Below are positions 1 through 6,397 of a stretch of 12,833 nucleotides of DNA, piece by piece. Under the pieces are notes generated by a model, which did no database searches, had not been told where the DNA came from, and saw nothing but the letters and a program-made list of their open reading frames with translations. Both the position numbers and the translations under genes were made by a program. Source of the DNA: Iamia sp038233335 (lineage in GTDB: Bacteria; Actinomycetota; Acidimicrobiia; Acidimicrobiales; Iamiaceae). The stretch's first letter is position 1. Every line of letters begins with the position of its first letter. The stretch covers positions 1 through 12,833 of the forward strand of contig JBBSME010000088.1 of assembly GCA_038233335.1 (NCBI GenBank). Reading direction: 5' to 3'.

Positions 1-5
1 CACCA

Positions 6-137
6 ATGAGCGAGCGCAGCGAGCGAACCAGACAGCACAGCTCTCTCTCCGGTGCCGGCGAAGCCGGCGGCGCTCGTTGGTGCCCGGCGACGAACGACCG
101 GCCGGATGCCTCCGACAACCTGAAGGCGCACCAATGA
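6..137 (+). CDS. Repeat-encoded 43-codon mini-ORF, copy 1
   Basis: An ATG at 6 opens 43 codons beginning MSERSERTRQHSSL and ending NLKAHQ, with TGA at 135-137. The stop overlaps the ATG of the second mini-ORF by four bases (ATGA). The product differs from copy 2 by one residue (Arg for Pro, from the G at 100). No domain, signal peptide or membrane segment is visible, and the composition (Ser, Arg, Glu, Gly, Ala) looks like translated repeat DNA. Its ribosome binding site would lie outside the window. It may be a leader peptide or may be an untranslated by-product of the repeat. Only the ATGA chaining argues for translation. Confidence 0.3.
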   Translation: MSERSERTRQHSSLSGAGEAGGARWCPATNDRPDASDNLKAHQ

Positions 138-265
138 GCGAGCGCAGCGAGCGAACCAGACAGCACAGCTCTCTCTCCGGTGCCGGCGAAGCCGGCGGCG
201 CTCGTTGGTGCCCGGCGACGAACGACCCGCCGGATGCCTCCGACAACCTGAAGGCGCACCAATGA
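134..265 (+). CDS. Repeat-encoded 43-codon mini-ORF, copy 2, overlapping the eno start
   Basis: An ATG at 134 opens 43 codons that stop at TGA 263-265, overlapping the eno ATG (262-264) as ATGA. The start has the same GAAGG, 7-nt spacing and CACCA context as eno, because both were copied with the 128-bp unit. If translated, ribosomes would finish exactly at the eno start, which is the geometry of translational coupling. They would also pass through the arm at 199-210 that can pair with the eno start region. The peptide has no recognisable domain. It could equally be a non-functional by-product of the repeat. Confidence 0.35.
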   Translation: MSERSERTRQHSSLSGAGEAGGARWCPATNDPPDASDNLKAHQ

Positions 266-267
266 GC
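199..267 (+). promoter_or_regulatory. Candidate RNA structure masking the eno start codon
   Basis: In the transcript, 200-210 (GCTCGTTGGTG) is complementary to 257-267 (CACCAATGAGC) over 11 positions with one G-U wobble, enclosing the eno ATG. The same segment, extended to 199, can instead pair with 129-140, the start of the second mini-ORF. The two pairings are mutually exclusive, so the eno start could switch between masked and open states. The loops would be about 46 and 58 nt. The complementarity is read directly from the sequence; a regulatory role is inferred. Confidence 0.4.
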
Positions 268-1545
268 AGCATCGAAGACGTCGTCGGCCGCGAGATCCTG
301 GACTCGCGCGGCAACCCCACCGTGGAGGTCGAGGTCATCGTCGGCTCCGGTGCGGTGGGGCGCGCGGCGGTGCCCTCCGGTGCCTCGACCGGGCAGTTCG
401 AGGCGGTCGAGCTCCGCGACGGGGGCACCCGCTACGCCGGCAAGGGCGTGCTCACCGCCGTGGGCAACGTCAACGGCGAGATCCGCGACGTCGTGGTCGG
501 CCTTGACGCGGTGGAGCAGCGCACCGTCGACCGGGCCCTGCTCGACCTGGACGGCACCGACAACAAGGCGCGCCTCGGAGCGAACGCCCTGCTCGGCGTG
601 TCCCTGGCCACGGCCAAGGCCGCGGCCCGGGAGGTCGGCCTGCCGCTGTACCGCCACGTCGGCGGCACCAACGCCCACGTCCTGCCCGTCCCCATGATGA
701 ACGTGTTGAACGGCGGGGCCCACGCCGACAACAACATGGACATCCAGGAGTTCATGGTCATGCCGGTGGGCGCGGCCAGCTTCTCCGAGGCCCTGCAGTG
801 GGGGACCGAGGTGTACCACGTGCTCAAGGCCATCCTGCACAAGAAGGGCCTCAGCACCGCGGTGGGCGACGAGGGCGGCTTCGCGCCGAACCTTGACTCC
901 AACGAGGCCGCAGTGGCCGTGCTGGTCGAGGCCATCAAGGGCGCCGGCTTCAAGCCGGGCAAGGACCTCGCCCTGGCCATGGACGCGGCCGCCTCCGAGT
1001 TCTACAAGAGCCGCAAGTACGTCCTGGCCGGTGAGGGTCGCAAGCTCTCGGGCAAGGACTTCGCCGGCTACCTGGTCGACCTGTGCGGGAAGTACCCCAT
1101 CGTGTCCATCGAGGACGGCATGGACGAGGAGGACTGGAAGGGCTGGGCCGCGCTGACCGAGGCCCTCGGTGCCGACGTCCAGCTGGTCGGCGACGACCTG
1201 TTCGTCACCAACGTCGAGCGCCTCGAGCGCGGCATCGCCGACGGCGTGGCCAACTCCATCCTCATCAAGGTCAACCAGATCGGCACCCTGACCGAGACCC
1301 TCGACACGGTGGCCCTGGCCACCGGAGCGTCCTACACCTCGGTCATGTCCCACCGCTCGGGTGAAACCGAGGACTCCACCATCGCCGACCTGGCCGTGGC
1401 CACGAACTGCGGCCAGATCAAGACCGGCGCCCCCGCCCGCAGCGACCGGGTGGCCAAGTACAACCAGCTCCTCCGCATCGAGGAGGACCTGGGCGAGGCG
1501 GCCACGTTCCCAGGGGGCGCGGCCCTGGCCCGCGGGGACCGATGA
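262..1545 (+). CDS. eno: Enolase (phosphopyruvate hydratase)
   Basis: This cytosolic glycolytic enzyme interconverts 2-phosphoglycerate and phosphoenolpyruvate. The 427-residue product has normal family length. It shows the N-terminal SIEDVVGREILDSRGNPTVE, GGAHADNNMDIQEF, and E204 in GDEGGFAPN. The Mg ligands fit D241 (AMDAAASEFY), E284 (SIEDG) and the GDD at 310-312. The catalytic lysine is K336 in LIKVNQIGTLTET, and SHRSGETEDSTIADL forms the C-terminal loop. The start at 262 was chosen because the protein then begins as enolases usually do. An in-frame TTG at 205 would add 19 residues encoded wholly by the upstream repeat. GAAGG lies 7 nt before the ATG. The gene overlaps the downstream division gene by 4 bp, so the two are probably cotranscribed and coupled. 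The leader is unusual and is described separately. Confidence 0.98.
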   Translation: MSSIEDVVGREILDSRGNPTVEVEVIVGSGAVGRAAVPSGASTGQFEAVELRDGGTRYAGKGVLTAVGNVNGEIRDVVVGLDAVEQRTVDRALLDLDGTDNKARLGANALLGVSLATAKAAAREVGLPLYRHVGGTNAHVLPVPMMNVLNGGAHADNNMDIQEFMVMPVGAASFSEALQWGTEVYHVLKAILHKKGLSTAVGDEGGFAPNLDSNEAAVAVLVEAIKGAGFKPGKDLALAMDAAASEFYKSRKYVLAGEGRKLSGKDFAGYLVDLCGKYPIVSIEDGMDEEDWKGWAALTEALGADVQLVGDDLFVTNVERLERGIADGVANSILIKVNQIGTLTETLDTVALATGASYTSVMSHRSGETEDSTIADLAVATNCGQIKTGAPARSDRVAKYNQLLRIEEDLGEAATFPGGAALARGDR

Positions 1546-2003
1546 GCGGCACCGGCCGACGGTCCTCCCCCTCGGGGGGCAGGGGCGCGGCGTCGCGCCC
1601 GGCCGGCAAGGCCAAGGGCGGGGCCCGGTCCCGGACCACCCCCGAGGCGAAGGCCAACGCCGTCGCCCGCCGTCGGCGCCTGGCCGCGGGGCTGCTGGTG
1701 TCGGTCGTTCTGGTCGGCTTCCTGCTGGTCGGGGTGTTCCCCTCGCGGGCGTGGCTGTCCCAGCGCGACGAGCTGTCGACCCGCAACGCCGAGCTGGCCG
1801 CGCTCGAGGGCGAGCAGGCGGCCATCGATGACGACGTGGCCGAGCTCCAGACCCCCGAGGAGATCGAGCGTATCGCTCGGGAGGAGTACGGGATGACCCG
1901 CCCCGAGGAGACGCCGTTCCGGATGCTCCCGGGCGCGGTGCCCCCGGTGGACCTGCCCGACAGCTGGCCCTTCACCGGCACCGAGGACTGGCTGAACCGC
2001 TAG
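1542..2003 (+). CDS. FtsB/DivIC-family septum formation initiator
   Basis: This is a small bitopic membrane protein of the divisome, expected to link the FtsQ/DivIB and FtsL partners at the division site. The 153-residue product has a basic, Ser/Gly-rich cytoplasmic tail (1-46, ending VARRRR), one membrane helix (about 47-66) and an extracytoplasmic coiled coil (about 70-103). The DivIC signature ELQTPEEIERIAREEYGMTR follows at 101-120, then a Pro-rich tail to 153. The long N-terminal tail is common in actinobacterial members. Its ATG overlaps the eno TGA (ATGA), which points to translational coupling. From memory the equivalent M. tuberculosis gene is Rv1024, where DUF501 follows directly. 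Here two opposite-strand genes intervene. Confidence 0.9.
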   Translation: MSGTGRRSSPSGGRGAASRPAGKAKGGARSRTTPEAKANAVARRRRLAAGLLVSVVLVGFLLVGVFPSRAWLSQRDELSTRNAELAALEGEQAAIDDDVAELQTPEEIERIAREEYGMTRPEETPFRMLPGAVPPVDLPDSWPFTGTEDWLNR

Positions 2004-2006
2004 GCC

Positions 2007-2039
2007 CCTCGAGCTCGAGGCAGGCTTCCGGTCGAGCTC
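2007..2039. terminator. Palindromes between convergent genes, candidate bidirectional terminator
   Basis: Only 38 bp separate the convergent stops at 2003 and 2042. They contain a perfect 14-bp palindrome, CCTCGAGCTCGAGG (2007-2020). An overlapping 8-bp inverted repeat pairs GAGCTCGA (2011-2018) with TCGAGCTC (2032-2039) across a 13-nt loop. There is no T-run on either side, so this is not a classic intrinsic terminator. Position and symmetry suggest it halts or separates the two transcription units. Confidence 0.45.
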
Positions 2040-2041
2040 CG

Positions 2042-4471
2042 TCAGCGGGTGGGAGCTCGGTCGAGGCGCAGGGCGCCGGGCAGCGTCGCCCACCAGGTGT
2101 CGACGGCCTCGGCGGTGGCGGCCAGGGGGTCGGGCTCCTCTGCGAGGACCCGGGAGACCTCGGCCAGCGAGGTGGCCAGGTCGGCTGGGTCGCGCACGGC
2201 CAGGGCGCCGGGGAGACCGGTCTGGGACGCGAGGCCGGCCGCCTTGGCCTGGTAGTACGGCGTGGCCGCGCCCAGCGCCGCGGGGACCCCGGCGGCCAGA
2301 GCCAGCAGGGCGGCGTGGAACGACTGGGCGGCCACGGCCTCGGCTCCGGCCACCTCGGCCACCAGGCGACGGGGGTCGGTGCCGCACTCGACCAGGTGCC
2401 ACTCGGCCTGCAGCGGGGTGGTGGCCCGGATGCGGGCCAGCGTGGCCACCTCGGGGTCGGGGGCCTGGCTGTTGAGGGCGACGCCGACCACGTCCCAGCC
2501 CCGCTCGGCGGCCACCGCGTCGGCGGCCAGGACCCACTCCCGGGCCAGGTCGTCGCCCTCGCGGCCGCCGACGTAGGCCGCGGACCGGACGGTGACGGCC
2601 AGGTACGGCCGCCTCCCGGCGGTGCGGACGGCACCGACGAGCCCCAGGGCGTCGTCGCCGGTGACCACCGCCTGGGCCGGGTCGACCCCTCGCAGGGTTC
2701 GGGCCAGCGCGGCCGAGGACTCGTCGCGGCAAGCCACCGCCGCGGCCCCAGCGAGGAGGCCGGCGACGAGGCTCTCGTCCTCCGGGTCGTCGAGAGGGCC
2801 GATGCCCTGGCCCGACAGGGCGTAGGGCACCTCAGCGGTCCGCAGCGCCGCGCCCAGCACGGCGCGGGGCCCCACCAGGCCGGCCGACCAGCCCGAGGCC
2901 AGCGAGCCCCCGCCGAGCACCACCGCCGCGTCGTAGGCGCCGGGGTCGAGCGCCCGCCAGTGCCCCTCGCCGATCCGGGCCTTCTCGGCGGCCGAGGCCA
3001 GGGCTGCGTCCAGCCGGCCCAGGTGCTCGTAGTCCAGGCCGGGCAGCAGGTCGATGAGAGGACCCAACCACCGGATCGGGCCGAGGTCGGCGGGCAGGTC
3101 GGCGCCGTCGGTCGCCAGGTCGAGGTCGACGCCGTCGCCGACCGCCCGCCGGAGACGGTCGAGGCCCTGCACGGTGATGGCATCGTCGCCGGCGTTGGCC
3201 ACCCCGCCGGGGGCGATCACCAGGATGCGGGCCCGGGGTGTCGCGGGCGCCGGGGTCGCCGGGGGTGCGGGCGCCAAGTCGGGTCGCAGCGCCACGGCTG
3301 CGGGGGTGGCCCACAGCGGCCCGACCACCGGGTCGTAGGCCACCGCGGCCACCTCGTCCATGGCGTGGGGCCCCCGTCGGCGTCCGGTGGGGTCGAAGAC
3401 GCGGGCCACGCGCGCCGCGCCCAGACGGGGATCGCCGACGCTGCGGTGGAACGCCGTCTCGAGGACCCGGTAGCGGCCCACCAGCGTGGGGACGAACGCC
3501 AGCAGCAGCCCGGCCTCGACCACCCGGTGGACCGCGGCCCAGTCATCGACGTGCTCCAGCAAGGGATCCGGGGACCAGCCGCCCAGGTCCCGGAAGGCGG
3601 CCACGTCGGTCACGGCCATGGTGTCGACGTAGTTGGCCTGGAACAGCGCCGGCGAGGGCGGCTCGTTGGAGATGGGTCCCAGGGCGGTTCCGTCCGCCCC
3701 GACCTGGACCACGGTGCCGTAGGTCAGGGCCGCACCGGTGGCCGTCGCCGCCCGGTAGAGGGCGGTCACGCCCTCCGGCAGGGCCGTGTTGTCGGCGTCG
3801 AGCTGGAACGCGTGGGTGGTGGTGGCGGCGTGGAGCAGGGTGCTGCGGGCCAGGGCCAGGCCCAGGTTCACCTCCGAGCGGATCACCCGCACCCGGGTGT
3901 CCTGCTCGGCCAGCCCCGTAGCGACCCGACCGGTGCTGTCCGACGACGCATCGTCCAGGACCAGCAGCTCGCCCTGCTCGTCGGCGGACAGCGCGTCCAG
4001 GGCGGCCAGCCCGGAGCGCACCGACTCCTCCAGCAGCACGCCGTGGTTCCAGCACAGGGTGAAGATCGACAGTCCTGGGCGCAGGGCCGGCGCCGGCCCC
4101 AGCCGGTCCCGAAGGGCGAGGGCGACCTGGCGGCGCGCCGGCGCGGCCACGGCGCGGTGCAGCGCGGTGGCCTGCGACGCCACCGCACCGTCCAGCTGGA
4201 CCAGCTGGTCCTCCAGCTCGTCGATGCGCCGGCCCAGGGCGTGGATCTCCTCGCCCACCGCGGTCACCCCGCCCCGGGTGTCCTCCCGCCCGGCCCAGGC
4301 CAGCTCCTCCAGACGAGCGAGGGCCCCCCGCGTCTCGTCCAGGCGGGACTGGGTGGCGGCCACCTCGGAGGCGACCTCATCGATCGCTCCCGGGGCGCGT
4401 CGGGCCCGAGCCACGAAGTCCCGGGCTCGCCGGGCCGTCCCCGGCTCCTCACCGGTCGGGGGCCCGCTCAT
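2042..4471 (-). CDS. Glycosyltransferase family 2 / polysaccharide pyruvyl transferase fusion
   Basis: This 809-residue protein has three parts. Residues about 30-105 are predicted coiled coil. Residues about 133-345 form a GT-A glycosyltransferase 2 domain: LSIFTLCWNHG, LVLDDASSDS (D173/D174), DAD at 225-227 as the DXD metal site, and EHVDDW at 306-311. After a Pro/Ala linker (about 398-413), residues about 414-800 match polysaccharide pyruvyl transferases: ILVIAPGGVANAGDDA, VVLGGGSLASG, SGQGIGPL, CRDESSAALA and TPYYQAKAAGL. The likely role is adding a sugar and a pyruvate ketal (or related modification) to a surface glycan. The usual Arg-x-His of this family reads Ser717-Phe-His719, so activity is uncertain. 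No signal peptide or membrane helix is seen. The gene starts 10 nt after the PP-loop gene and is probably cotranscribed with it. Domain calls are firm; substrate is unknown. Confidence 0.85.
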   Translation of the reverse strand: MSGPPTGEEPGTARRARDFVARARRAPGAIDEVASEVAATQSRLDETRGALARLEELAWAGREDTRGGVTAVGEEIHALGRRIDELEDQLVQLDGAVASQATALHRAVAAPARRQVALALRDRLGPAPALRPGLSIFTLCWNHGVLLEESVRSGLAALDALSADEQGELLVLDDASSDSTGRVATGLAEQDTRVRVIRSEVNLGLALARSTLLHAATTTHAFQLDADNTALPEGVTALYRAATATGAALTYGTVVQVGADGTALGPISNEPPSPALFQANYVDTMAVTDVAAFRDLGGWSPDPLLEHVDDWAAVHRVVEAGLLLAFVPTLVGRYRVLETAFHRSVGDPRLGAARVARVFDPTGRRRGPHAMDEVAAVAYDPVVGPLWATPAAVALRPDLAPAPPATPAPATPRARILVIAPGGVANAGDDAITVQGLDRLRRAVGDGVDLDLATDGADLPADLGPIRWLGPLIDLLPGLDYEHLGRLDAALASAAEKARIGEGHWRALDPGAYDAAVVLGGGSLASGWSAGLVGPRAVLGAALRTAEVPYALSGQGIGPLDDPEDESLVAGLLAGAAAVACRDESSAALARTLRGVDPAQAVVTGDDALGLVGAVRTAGRRPYLAVTVRSAAYVGGREGDDLAREWVLAADAVAAERGWDVVGVALNSQAPDPEVATLARIRATTPLQAEWHLVECGTDPRRLVAEVAGAEAVAAQSFHAALLALAAGVPAALGAATPYYQAKAAGLASQTGLPGALAVRDPADLATSLAEVSRVLAEEPDPLAATAEAVDTWWATLPGALRLDRAPTR

Positions 4472-4481
4472 CGGCGCGGGC

Positions 4482-6236
4482 TCATCGGTGGGCGGCCTGG
4501 ATCAGGTCGTGGTCGGCGGAGCCGGCGAGGAGGTGGTCGAGGGCCGGGCCCAGGAGGGCGGCGGTGGCGACAGGCGACAGGTCGAGACGGGGGAGGGCGT
4601 CGTCGGCGACGACGAGGGGGGCCAGGGCCGGAGGCAAGGCCTCGGCCAGGTCGCGGGCTGGTCCGGGGGGCATGACCTGGAGGGCCAGGCAGCCCTGCTC
4701 GAGGGTCTCGACCAGGCGGATCGGTTCGAGGTCGCCGTCGGCGCGCCACCAGAGCCGGGTCCGCGCCGTTCGCAGGAGGGCGGCCAGCGTCGCGACATCG
4801 AGCACCGGGGGCTCCTCCCAGGCCCAGAGGATGCCGGGGAGGTAGCAGGGGCCGGGGCCGAAGGCGTCCTGGCAGCGCAGGGCGAGGCCGGCCTGGGCGC
4901 CGTCCCGCGCCTCGTCGCGGATGTGGGGCTCGACGACGGCCCAGGGTCGGATCCGCTCCGCGTGGTCGGCCGCCCGGGCCCGGATGAGGTGGTGGTCCGC
5001 CAGCGCCGGGCGCAGGGGGGCTGCACCCGGTCGCCAGCCGAGGGGAACGGGCGCGGGGTGGTCAGCCTGGCCGGAGGCGGCGCGGAGGCCGGCGGCCACG
5101 CGGGTGGCGACACTGGGCCCCGCCATCGGCGGGGGATCGTCGGTGCCCCAGCGGACCGGGGGACCGTCGCCGTGGCTGGTGAGCCAGGCATCGGCCCAGG
5201 CCCGCCGGAGCTCCTCGTGCTCCGGGGGCAGGTCCTCGCGGAGGCCCCGCACCATGTCGTCCAGCTCGGCCCCCAACGCGCGACCCCGCACCAGGCCGGG
5301 GTCGAGTCGGCCGTCGAAGCCGGCGGTGGGGTGCGGGTCACCGGCCAGGAGCAGGCCGGCCATGGTCTGCTGGCACTTCAGGCACCGACCGCAGTTGCCG
5401 GGGGTCATGCCCTCCCAGCACACCTGGAGGGTCTGGCGGGCCCGCGGCGTCCCTAGGAGGTGCACTAGCCGGGCGTCGCGGTCGCGCCGAGGGTTGCCGA
5501 AGATGACCTCGGTGCGGCCGGTGCCGACGGCATCGAGGAGATCGGGGTCGGCGCCGGTGCGGGTGTGGACCGACGCCGGGTGGGCTCCGGCCAGCACCAG
5601 GCGACGAAGTCCGGCCGCCGCGACCAGCCCGGTCGACACCAGGGCGGGACCGGACGTGTCGCCCCACGGGCGGTGCGGGTCGAGGAGGGCCCGCACGTTG
5701 GTCGAGAGGACCACCAGGGACAGCTCGAGCTCGTCGGCCACGGCGCGGTGGCCGTCGATGATCTCGGCCTCCACCGGTCGCTGCTCCCCCAGCCCGTGGT
5801 GGACGGAGAGCAGGTGGGTGACCCGGTCACCGGCCGGCTCGTCCAGCAGGTCCAGCAAGGTCGACCAGGAGTCGACCCCTCGGGTGAAGAACAGCCCGAC
5901 GCCGCCGGGCCCGGAAGGGGCCTCGTAGGTGGATGCGACCTCGACGCGGATCGGGTCCAGGTCCCACCACTCGGCGAAGATCCCGGCCAAGGCGGTCGCG
6001 CCCTGGGCCGCGGTGACGTCGACCGACCCCTCCACCTCCAGGTCCTCGCCTCGCAGGACGGCTGCGGTGACCAGGGCGGGGAGGGCCGGTGTGGCCGTGG
6101 TGTCGAGGAGGTCGGCGTGGGCGCGGGGGACGGTCACCTCCAGAGTCGGGAGCTCCGACCCGTCCGCCGTGACCAGCTCGGTGACCACTGTGAGCTGGGC
6201 CGGGTCGACGCGGGTGCTGGGGGGGCGGGCGCGCAC
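4482..6236 (-). CDS. QueC-like PP-loop (adenine nucleotide alpha-hydrolase fold) protein of unknown function
   Basis: The 584-residue product has a PP-loop-like motif, FFTRGVDSWSTLL (116-128), in place of the usual SGGxDS. A conserved TNVRALLDPHRPWG (179-192) follows, then four cysteines C273, C282, C285 and C288 (NCGRCLKC). Their 9-3-3 spacing equals the zinc site of QueC, which makes preQ0 using ATP. Related proteins ending in an NCGxCxKC motif occur, as I recall, in polysaccharide loci without a known reaction. About 110 residues precede the loop and about 290 follow the cysteines; neither part was recognised. No queD, queE or queF neighbour is present, so queuosine synthesis is unlikely. 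Partnership with the downstream GT2/pyruvyl-transferase gene (10-nt gap) suggests ATP-driven modification of a glycan or its precursor. The GTG start is supported by a TAGGTT box 6 nt upstream. Confidence 0.7.
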   Translation of the reverse strand: MRARPPSTRVDPAQLTVVTELVTADGSELPTLEVTVPRAHADLLDTTATPALPALVTAAVLRGEDLEVEGSVDVTAAQGATALAGIFAEWWDLDPIRVEVASTYEAPSGPGGVGLFFTRGVDSWSTLLDLLDEPAGDRVTHLLSVHHGLGEQRPVEAEIIDGHRAVADELELSLVVLSTNVRALLDPHRPWGDTSGPALVSTGLVAAAGLRRLVLAGAHPASVHTRTGADPDLLDAVGTGRTEVIFGNPRRDRDARLVHLLGTPRARQTLQVCWEGMTPGNCGRCLKCQQTMAGLLLAGDPHPTAGFDGRLDPGLVRGRALGAELDDMVRGLREDLPPEHEELRRAWADAWLTSHGDGPPVRWGTDDPPPMAGPSVATRVAAGLRAASGQADHPAPVPLGWRPGAAPLRPALADHHLIRARAADHAERIRPWAVVEPHIRDEARDGAQAGLALRCQDAFGPGPCYLPGILWAWEEPPVLDVATLAALLRTARTRLWWRADGDLEPIRLVETLEQGCLALQVMPPGPARDLAEALPPALAPLVVADDALPRLDLSPVATAALLGPALDHLLAGSADHDLIQAAHR

Positions 6237-6242
6237 CCGATC

Positions 6243-6248
6243 AACCTA
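6243..6248 (-). promoter_or_regulatory. -10 box (TAGGTT) for a leaderless PP-loop gene transcript
   Basis: On the minus strand TAGGTT is followed by 6 nt (GATCGG) and then the GTG at 6236. TANNNT at this distance places the transcription start on the start codon. No convincing Shine-Dalgarno or -35 sequence is visible. The same hexamer at the same distance precedes the divergent DUF501 gene. Confidence 0.5.
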
Positions 6249-6280
6249 GGCGCCTCGCCCCGGCCGATCGGGAGGCGGGG

Positions 6281-6340
6281 GCGTGAATAGGGGACCAGGC
6301 CGCCGTCGGCCACCAGCATCTGGGCGGTGATGTAGCTCAA
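6281..6340 (-). pseudogene. Possible short-chain dehydrogenase C-terminal remnant
   Basis: Read on the minus strand, this stretch encodes LSYITAQMLVADGGLVPYS. It resembles the conserved C-terminal end of classical short-chain dehydrogenases (typically S-x-Y-I-T-G-Q-x-L-x-V-D-G-G). Nothing SDR-like continues upstream of it, where the DUF501 gene lies on the other strand. No stop follows in frame before the PP-loop gene is entered. It could be the tail of a gene truncated at a recombination junction. The match covers only about 15 residues, so chance similarity is possible. Confidence 0.4.
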
Positions 6341-6385
6341 GGGGAGCCAGGGGCGTCGACGGTGATCCTGGGCGGTGCCCGCCGG

Positions 6386-6391
6386 TAGGTT
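6386..6391 (+). promoter_or_regulatory. -10 box (TAGGTT) for a leaderless DUF501 transcript
   Basis: TAGGTT is followed by CAGGCC and then the GTG at 6398, a 6-nt gap that puts the transcription start at the start codon. No clear -35 box is seen at 17-18 bp (TGATCC or GTGATC). It is a near mirror image of the box for the divergent PP-loop gene, and the two lie about 140 bp apart. Confidence 0.5.
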
Positions 6392-6397
6392 CAGGCC

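Larger units (their letters stand above)
1..267 (+). repeat. 128-bp tandem repeat (two copies plus start of a third) abutting the eno start
   Basis: Positions 1-128 and 129-256 are identical except for one base (G at 100, C at 228). A third copy begins at 257 and matches for 11 bases (CACCAATGAGC) before becoming the eno coding sequence. Each unit starts with CACCAATGAGCG and carries CGCTCGTTGGTG 70 bases later. These 12-base arms are inverted repeats with one T/G wobble. A GCCGGC-GAA-GCCGGC hairpin lies between them (54-68 and 182-196). The unit ends with GAAGG, a Shine-Dalgarno-like sequence 7 nt before each ATG. The window begins exactly at a unit boundary, so more copies may lie upstream. 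The arms recall a REP- or MITE-like palindromic element, but no transposase is present. This repeat fills the whole stretch before eno; no other promoter was recognised there. Confidence 0.95.

Noticed and set aside
205..261. N-terminal extension of enolase from an upstream TTG
   Set aside because: The added 19 residues are repeat-encoded and not enolase-like; the ATG at 262 gives the usual N-terminus and has a good ribosome site.
1..267. CRISPR-like or coding array from the direct repeats
   Set aside because: The units are contiguous 128-bp tandem copies with no variable spacers, and no cas genes are present.
1332..2732. Minus-strand 466-codon open frame across eno, ftsB and the fusion gene end
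   Set aside because: Pro/Gly/Arg-rich translation without motifs, and it covers three well-supported genes.
2315..4675. Plus-strand 786-codon open frame opposite the glycosyltransferase fusion
   Set aside because: Its translation is low-complexity Gly/Arg/Gln-rich with no motif; it is a shadow of the minus-strand genes, caused by high GC.
3786..5456. Plus-strand 556-codon open frame across the two cassette genes
   Set aside because: It has low-complexity composition and overlaps two genes with clear domain motifs.
4482..6236. QueC-like member of a Qat or CBASS-type defence system
   Set aside because: Such systems need partner genes (QatA, QatB and QatD, or a CD-NTase and effector); none is here, and the neighbour is a glycan enzyme.
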